64,000 nt of DNA from Solibacillus silvestris (GTDB lineage Bacteria > Bacillota > Bacilli > Bacillales_A > Planococcaceae). Both the position numbers and the translations under genes were made by a program. How positions within the stretch are numbered: position 1 is the stretch's first letter; each line of letters opens with the position of its first letter. The notes beneath the pieces were generated by a model. It did no database searches and was not told where the DNA came from. It was given only the letters and a program-made list of their open reading frames with translations. This document shows positions 60,064 through 64,000 of the stretch, piece after piece. The stretch is taken from NCBI GenBank assembly GCA_001586195.1, contig CP014609.1, positions 3,555,001 to 3,619,000 of the forward strand, written 5' to 3'.

Positions 60064-61524
60064 TTACTTTGCAAATTTTTCAACACGGGCAATTGTTTTT
60101 TCCTTGCCGATTAAAGCAATGGCATTCGGTAATTCCGGACCATGTGTTTGACCAGTCGTCACAACACGGATTGGCATAAACAGATTTTTACCTTTTACAC
60201 CCGTTTCTTTTTGTACAGCTTTAATCGCTGCTTTAATTGAAGCGGCATCAAAAGTTTCTAAAGCTTCTAATTGAGTTTTAAATGAAGCCATAACAGCCGG
60301 CACAGTCTCACCCGCTAACACTTCATTTGCTTCTTCATCATATGCAATTTCTTCTGTGAAAAATTGGCTCGATAATTCTACGATTTCTGCACCGAAGCTC
60401 ATTTGCTCATGGTAAAGCGCGATTAAATCAGAAGCCCATGCATGTTGCTCTTCTGACAGCTCTTCTGGAAGTAAGCCCGCTTTTTGCAAGTGTGGCAATG
60501 CTAAAGCAACTACCTCTTCATGAGACATTTTTTTAATATATTGGTTGTTCATCCATGTTAGTTTTGTTTTATCAAACATAGATGGTGATTTTGATAAGCG
60601 TTTTTCATCAAACAGCTTTACAAATTCGTCATGTGAGAAGATTTCCTCTTCTCCTTCCGGTGACCAGCCAAGCAATGCAAAGAAGTTAAACATCGCTTCC
60701 GGTAAGTAACCAAGGTCCTTGTATTGTGTAACGAACTGGATGATTGATTCATCACGTTTCGATAATTTCTTGCGCTCTTCATTTACGATTAATGTCATAT
60801 GACCATATTGCGGATATTCCCATCCGAATGCGTCAAAAATCATCATTTGTTTTGGTGTGTTTGATAAATGCTCTTCCCCACGGAATACATGTGTAATTTC
60901 CATGAAGTGGTCATCCAGTACTACCGCATAATTGTATGTTGGAATACCGTTTGCTTTTACAAGTACCCAGTCGCCGATATCTTTTGATTCGAACGATACT
61001 TCGCCGCGAACTAAATCAGTGAACTGATACGTAACATTTTCCGGAACACGCATACGAATTGTGTGCGGGATACCAGCAGCCTCTTTTTCAGCAACTTCCT
61101 CTGCTGTTAAATGACGGCATTTTCCATCATATGCAGGTGCTGCAACACCTTGTGCTTTTTGTTTTTCGCGTGATGCTTCAAGCTCTTCTGAAGTACAGAA
61201 ACATTTATACGCCTGTCCGTTTTCCAGCATTTTTTCTGCATGCTCTTTATAAATATCAAGACGTTCCATTTGACGGTAAGGTGCATATGGGCCACCGATA
61301 TCAATCGATTCATCCGGTGTAATGCCTAACCAGCGTAAGTTATCAAGTTGAGAAGCTTCCCCGCCCTCTACATTACGCTCAATATCTGTATCTTCAATAC
61401 GTACTACAAAAGTACCGTTGTGATGTTTTGCATATAAATAATTGAATAATGCTGTACGTGCGCCACCGATATGTAAGAATCCTGTTGGCGATGGTGCATA
61501 ACGAACGCGAACTGTTTTCGTCAT
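60064..61524 (-). CDS. gltX: Glutamyl-tRNA synthetase
   Basis: Class I synthetase of 486 residues. HIGH-type motif in [20 protein letters not shown] and KLSKRDESI. In Bacillales this enzyme also charges tRNA-Gln with Glu, for later amidation by GatCAB. The frame opens nine codons earlier; AGGAGG and the ATG at 61524 fix the start [15 protein letters not shown]. Confidence 0.98.
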   Translation of the reverse strand: MTKTVRVRYAPSPTGFLHIGGARTALFNYLYAKHHNGTFVVRIEDTDIERNVEGGEASQLDNLRWLGITPDESIDIGGPYAPYRQMERLDIYKEHAEKMLENGQAYKCFCTSEELEASREKQKAQGVAAPAYDGKCRHLTAEEVAEKEAAGIPHTIRMRVPENVTYQFTDLVRGEVSFESKDIGDWVLVKANGIPTYNYAVVLDDHFMEITHVFRGEEHLSNTPKQMMIFDAFGWEYPQYGHMTLIVNEERKKLSKRDESIIQFVTQYKDLGYLPEAMFNFFALLGWSPEGEEEIFSHDEFVKLFDEKRLSKSPSMFDKTKLTWMNNQYIKKMSHEEVVALALPHLQKAGLLPEELSEEQHAWASDLIALYHEQMSFGAEIVELSSQFFTEEIAYDEEANEVLAGETVPAVMASFKTQLEALETFDAASIKAAIKAVQKETGVKGKNLFMPIRVVTTGQTHGPELPNAIALIGKEKTIARVEKFAK

Positions 61525-61604
61525 AATATTGCCTCCTAATTTTAGCGTCAAAACGCTCGACCTTTTCCGAATATAAAAAATTTACTTTTATATGGATATG
61601 AACG

Positions 61605-61640
61605 GACATTATATTGTCCAATATCGGCACAATAGATGTC
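61605..61640. promoter_or_regulatory. Imperfect dyad upstream of gltX
   Basis: GACAT and ATTGT (61605-61609, 61613-61617) are mirrored by ACAAT and ATGTC (61629-61633, 61636-61640) around the likely promoter of gltX, whose TATAAT-like -10 overlaps the left part. A regulator site is possible but unproven. Confidence 0.35.
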
Positions 61641-61687
61641 TTTTAAACTTTAACCATTCTACCACTGTAAGTTATTAAATTAAAGTA

Positions 61688-61712
61688 GCGTGTGCCGATT
61701 TTTGACACACGC
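61688..61712 (-). terminator. Hairpin after ispF
   Basis: GCGTGTG (61688-61694) pairs with CACACGC (61706-61712). The T-run on the minus strand is weak (TACTTTAATT), so it may be an inefficient terminator between ispF and gltX. Confidence 0.5.
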
Positions 61713-61730
61713 CCTCAATTTTATCGCACT

Positions 61731-62207
61731 TTATGCTTTTACTAAAAGAATCGTTGCCATTGCTGCAATTCCTTCTTCACGGCCCACAAAACCTAACTTC
61801 TCTGTTGTTGTCGCTTTTACATTAACTTGCGAAGGTTCGGCATTCAGTAGTTGTGCGATACGGTTTTGCATCTGTGAAATATATGGGGCCATTTTCGGAC
61901 GCTGTGCCATAATCGTACAATCCACATTGCCTAATTTATATCCGCGCTCTTCAACCATCTTCCAGATGTGTTCAAGTAACTTCGCTGAATCTGCATCTTT
62001 CCACTCCGGATCTGTATCAGGGAAGTGACGGCCGATATCCCCTTCACCAATTGCACCTAATGCCGCGTCTGTTACTGTATGTAAAAGTACATCGGCATCT
62101 GAATGACCTACTAAACCGCGCTCATGTGGAATTGTAATACCACCTAAAATTAATGGACGTCCTTCTGCAAATTCGTGAACGTCAAACCCTTGTCCAATTC
62201 GAAACAT
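61731..62207 (-). CDS. ispF: 2-C-methyl-D-erythritol 2,4-cyclodiphosphate synthase
   Basis: IspF of 158 residues, the fifth enzyme of the MEP pathway to isoprenoids. Zinc ligands are in GQGFDVHEF (Asp, His) and the His of [25 protein letters not shown] and [20 protein letters not shown] are typical. The ATG at 62207 matches the family start, but its ribosome binding site is 28 bases away (see the looped-out site). ispD is upstream. Confidence 0.97.
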   Translation of the reverse strand: MFRIGQGFDVHEFAEGRPLILGGITIPHERGLVGHSDADVLLHTVTDAALGAIGEGDIGRHFPDTDPEWKDADSAKLLEHIWKMVEERGYKLGNVDCTIMAQRPKMAPYISQMQNRIAQLLNAEPSQVNVKATTTEKLGFVGREEGIAAMATILLVKA

Positions 62208-62246
62208 ATCGTTGCTAGCCTACAAAGTAAACTAGCCTTCACCTTC
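62208..62246 (-). promoter_or_regulatory. Looped-out Shine-Dalgarno of ispF
   Basis: GAAGGTGAAGG (62246-62236) is 28 bases before the ispF ATG. Between them GCTAG (62236-62232) and CTAGC (62218-62214) can pair, bringing the site to about six bases from the start codon. Confidence 0.5.
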
Positions 62247-62328
62247 TTTCTGGTAATCTCATTATCATTAGTATAATCAACTTGTCCGAAAAAAGCCTCG
62301 CAAACCTATTTTCTTTTCAAGGTATCTT

Positions 62329-63009
62329 CTATTTTCGTTGTTTTAAAATAGCTTCCCCAAAAATCAGATCTTCCTGCGTTGTCATTTTTACATTTTCATA
62401 ACTGCATTCCACAATATGAATATCATGTCCTAAACGCTCCACGAGCATCGCTTCATCCGTTCCTAAAAAACCCACCTTTTCAGCTACATCCTCAGCTTCT
62501 GCCAGTAAATCATAACGGAACGCTTGTGGTGTTTGAACCATCCATAAAGACTCCCGGTCAACGGTTTCTTTAATAAGACCATTATGGACGACCTTCATCG
62601 TATCCTTCGCACGAACTCCTGCAATAGCCGCTCCTTTTTCATAAGCGACTTTTGCAAGTTCGGTAATTTTCGGAATAGTAATAAAAGGTCTTGCAGCATC
62701 ATGAACAAGGACAACATCCACTGCACTCATTTCTTTTATGCATGAATGCACTGAATGTTGGCGTTCTTCACCACCTGTCGGCAGGCCTTTTACTTTTGTA
62801 ATATTATGTTTTTCGATGAGCGCCTGGATAAATGGCCGTTCCTCATCTTTTACGGCAAGCCAAATTCCTGTACAATTTTCATCACGTTCAAAAACAAGAA
62901 GTGTATGAACTAAAATCGGTTTATCCGCTAAGTTTAAAAATAATTTATTTTGCCCGGCACCCATGCGCTTTCCACTTCCTGCTGCCGGCAAAACGACTTC
63001 ATAACGCAA
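62329..63009 (-). CDS. ispD: 2-C-methyl-D-erythritol 4-phosphate cytidylyltransferase
   Basis: IspD of 226 residues, the third MEP-pathway enzyme. The CTP-binding start YEVVLPAAGSGKRMGAGQNK, VLVHDAARPFI and the C-terminal GTDEAMLVERLGHDIHIVEC are clear. The start is TTG at 63009, after GGATGTGA. It lies 13 bases downstream of yacL. Unlike in B. subtilis, it does not overlap ispF. Confidence 0.96.
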   Translation of the reverse strand: MRYEVVLPAAGSGKRMGAGQNKLFLNLADKPILVHTLLVFERDENCTGIWLAVKDEERPFIQALIEKHNITKVKGLPTGGEERQHSVHSCIKEMSAVDVVLVHDAARPFITIPKITELAKVAYEKGAAIAGVRAKDTMKVVHNGLIKETVDRESLWMVQTPQAFRYDLLAEAEDVAEKVGFLGTDEAMLVERLGHDIHIVECSYENVKMTTQEDLIFGEAILKQRK

Positions 63010-63022
63010 AATGCTTCACATC

Positions 63023-64000
63023 CTAATCCTCTTTTGGCTTGGCGAAAATCATACGCCCTGCTGATGTTTGAAGTACGCTCGTTACCGTCACTGTAATCGC
63101 CTGGCCAATATAGCTTCGGCCGCCCTCTACTACAATCATTGTACCGTCATCTAAATAGGCCACACCTTGATTGTGTTCTTTCCCGTCTTTAATGACTACG
63201 ACTTGCATATCTTCACCCGGAATTACGACCGGTTTCACCGCATTTGCCAAATCATTAATATTCAATACTTGTACACGGTGCAGTTCACAGACCTTATTTA
63301 AGTTAAAATCATTCGTCAGTATTTGGGCACTCATGTTTTTGGCTAATCGAACCAACTTTAAATCCACTTCAGACACATCTTCAAAATCAACTTCCGTAAT
63401 AAGTACCTTCGACGCACGTTCGTCCTGAAGCCTTTTTAAAATATCTAGACCCCTGCGACCACGCGTACGCTTCAATGTATCAGATGAATCCGCGATATGC
63501 TGTAGTTCCGTCAAAACAAACTGAGGTACAACTAAAACCCCTTCAACAAACCCTGTTGCTGAAATATCAGCAATACGGCCATCAATAATGACACTTGTAT
63601 CAAGTAATTTATACTGCTCCTGATCCTGAACTTCCTTGACAGAACCGTCACTCTGACGCTTTTTCGTCGATTTCCCGGAAAAAATCTGCAACAGCTCATC
63701 CCGTTTACTAAAACCTAGCCGGAAACCAAGATAACCAAGAACAATGGATAAAATAGCAGGAACAACAGCGGTAATAACCGGAATGTTCATTTGATTGATC
63801 GCGACACCGACCAATGTTGCTACACATAATCCTACGATTAAACCGAGCGTACCAAATAATAAATCCGCTGCAGGCAATTTGAATAATACTTCCTCTAACC
63901 AAGTAATTAATTTTACAAAGTAATCAGATAATGCAAACGATAAAACGAATAACAAAGCAGCACCTATCGCAACACTGAAATATGGATTATTAAGCCAAGG
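63023..64000 (-). CDS. yacL: PIN/TRAM-domain membrane protein YacL (5' end outside the window)
   Basis: The reading frame is open to the right edge (first visible residues [18 protein letters not shown]), so the N-terminus is missing; about 326 residues are visible. Several membrane segments precede a PIN nuclease-like domain ([15 protein letters not shown] with catalytic Asp, later acidic residues in LTNDFNLN) and a C-terminal TRAM domain ([20 protein letters not shown]). In B. subtilis yacL precedes ispD, as here. Its cellular role is not well established. Confidence 0.88.
   Translation of the reverse strand, partial: PWLNNPYFSVAIGAALLFVLSFALSDYFVKLITWLEEVLFKLPAADLLFGTLGLIVGLCVATLVGVAINQMNIPVITAVVPAILSIVLGYLGFRLGFSKRDELLQIFSGKSTKKRQSDGSVKEVQDQEQYKLLDTSVIIDGRIADISATGFVEGVLVVPQFVLTELQHIADSSDTLKRTRGRRGLDILKRLQDERASKVLITEVDFEDVSEVDLKLVRLAKNMSAQILTNDFNLNKVCELHRVQVLNINDLANAVKPVVIPGEDMQVVVIKDGKEHNQGVAYLDDGTMIVVEGGRSYIGQAITVTVTSVLQTSAGRMIFAKPKED

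Noticed and set aside
61565-61640. T-box in front of gltX
   Set aside because: No TGGNACCGCG motif or terminator stem between the dyad and the gltX start.

Overview
The window is chromosomal DNA of a low-GC, endospore-forming member of the Bacillales. Sporulation and germination genes (gerD, kbaA, cwlD, sigH), the Bacillus-type gene order around rpoBC-fusA-tuf-S10-spc-alpha, zinc-ribbon forms of S14, L33 and L36, and strong AGGAGG ribosome binding sites all point there. The protein sequences and the presence of glcB look most like the Planococcaceae (Solibacillus/Lysinibacillus type). That placement is from recall, not from a search. Almost everything is on the minus strand, so transcription runs from high to low coordinates. 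No rRNA or tRNA gene, CRISPR array, insertion sequence or prophage is visible.

Layout, in order of transcription. 64.0-60.0 kb: yacL (cut by the window edge), ispD, ispF and gltX. 60.0-55.7 kb: a cysteine T-box leader followed by cysS, mrnC, rlmB, rae1, then sigH. 55.7-51.1 kb: rpmG, secE, nusG, rplK, rplA, rplJ, rplL and ybxB, with an L10 leader and two L1-type mRNA operators. 50.9-38.6 kb: rpoB, rpoC, rplGB, rpsL, rpsG, fusA and tuf. 38.4-28.2 kb: an accessory block not found here in Bacillus subtilis: malate synthase G (glcB), a soluble chemoreceptor, a LysR regulator, a Bce-type two-component/ABC detoxification module and a YuiF-like transporter. 27.9-13.6 kb: the S10-spc-alpha ribosomal super-operon from rpsJ to rplQ, including secY, adk, infA and rpoA. 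13.1-8.8 kb: ecfA1, ecfA2, ecfT, truA, rplM and rpsI. 8.7-0 kb: a C45-family hydrolase divergent from a heterodimeric ABC exporter and a small orphan protein, then cwlD, salA, gerD, kbaA and the tail of an unidentified gene.

Together the genes supply the transcription and translation core (RNA polymerase, about 35 ribosomal proteins, IF1, EF-G, EF-Tu, NusG, SecY/SecE), plus the MEP isoprenoid enzymes IspD and IspF, amino-acyl tRNA synthesis for Glu and Cys, the shared energy-coupling module for vitamin uptake, and spore germination.

The most interesting material is regulatory. An unassigned structured element lies upstream of ecfA1: tandem hairpins with matching TTGAGC loops and mutually exclusive stems. 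The nusG Shine-Dalgarno is far from its start codon and can be sequestered in a hairpin; ispF has a similar looped-out arrangement. Two L1 sites sit in one operon, and terminator-like hairpins lie in the rpoB leader and between rpoB and rpoC. A perfect dyad lies between the exporter and hydrolase genes. Ribosomal protein S12 naturally carries changes at two classical streptomycin-response positions.
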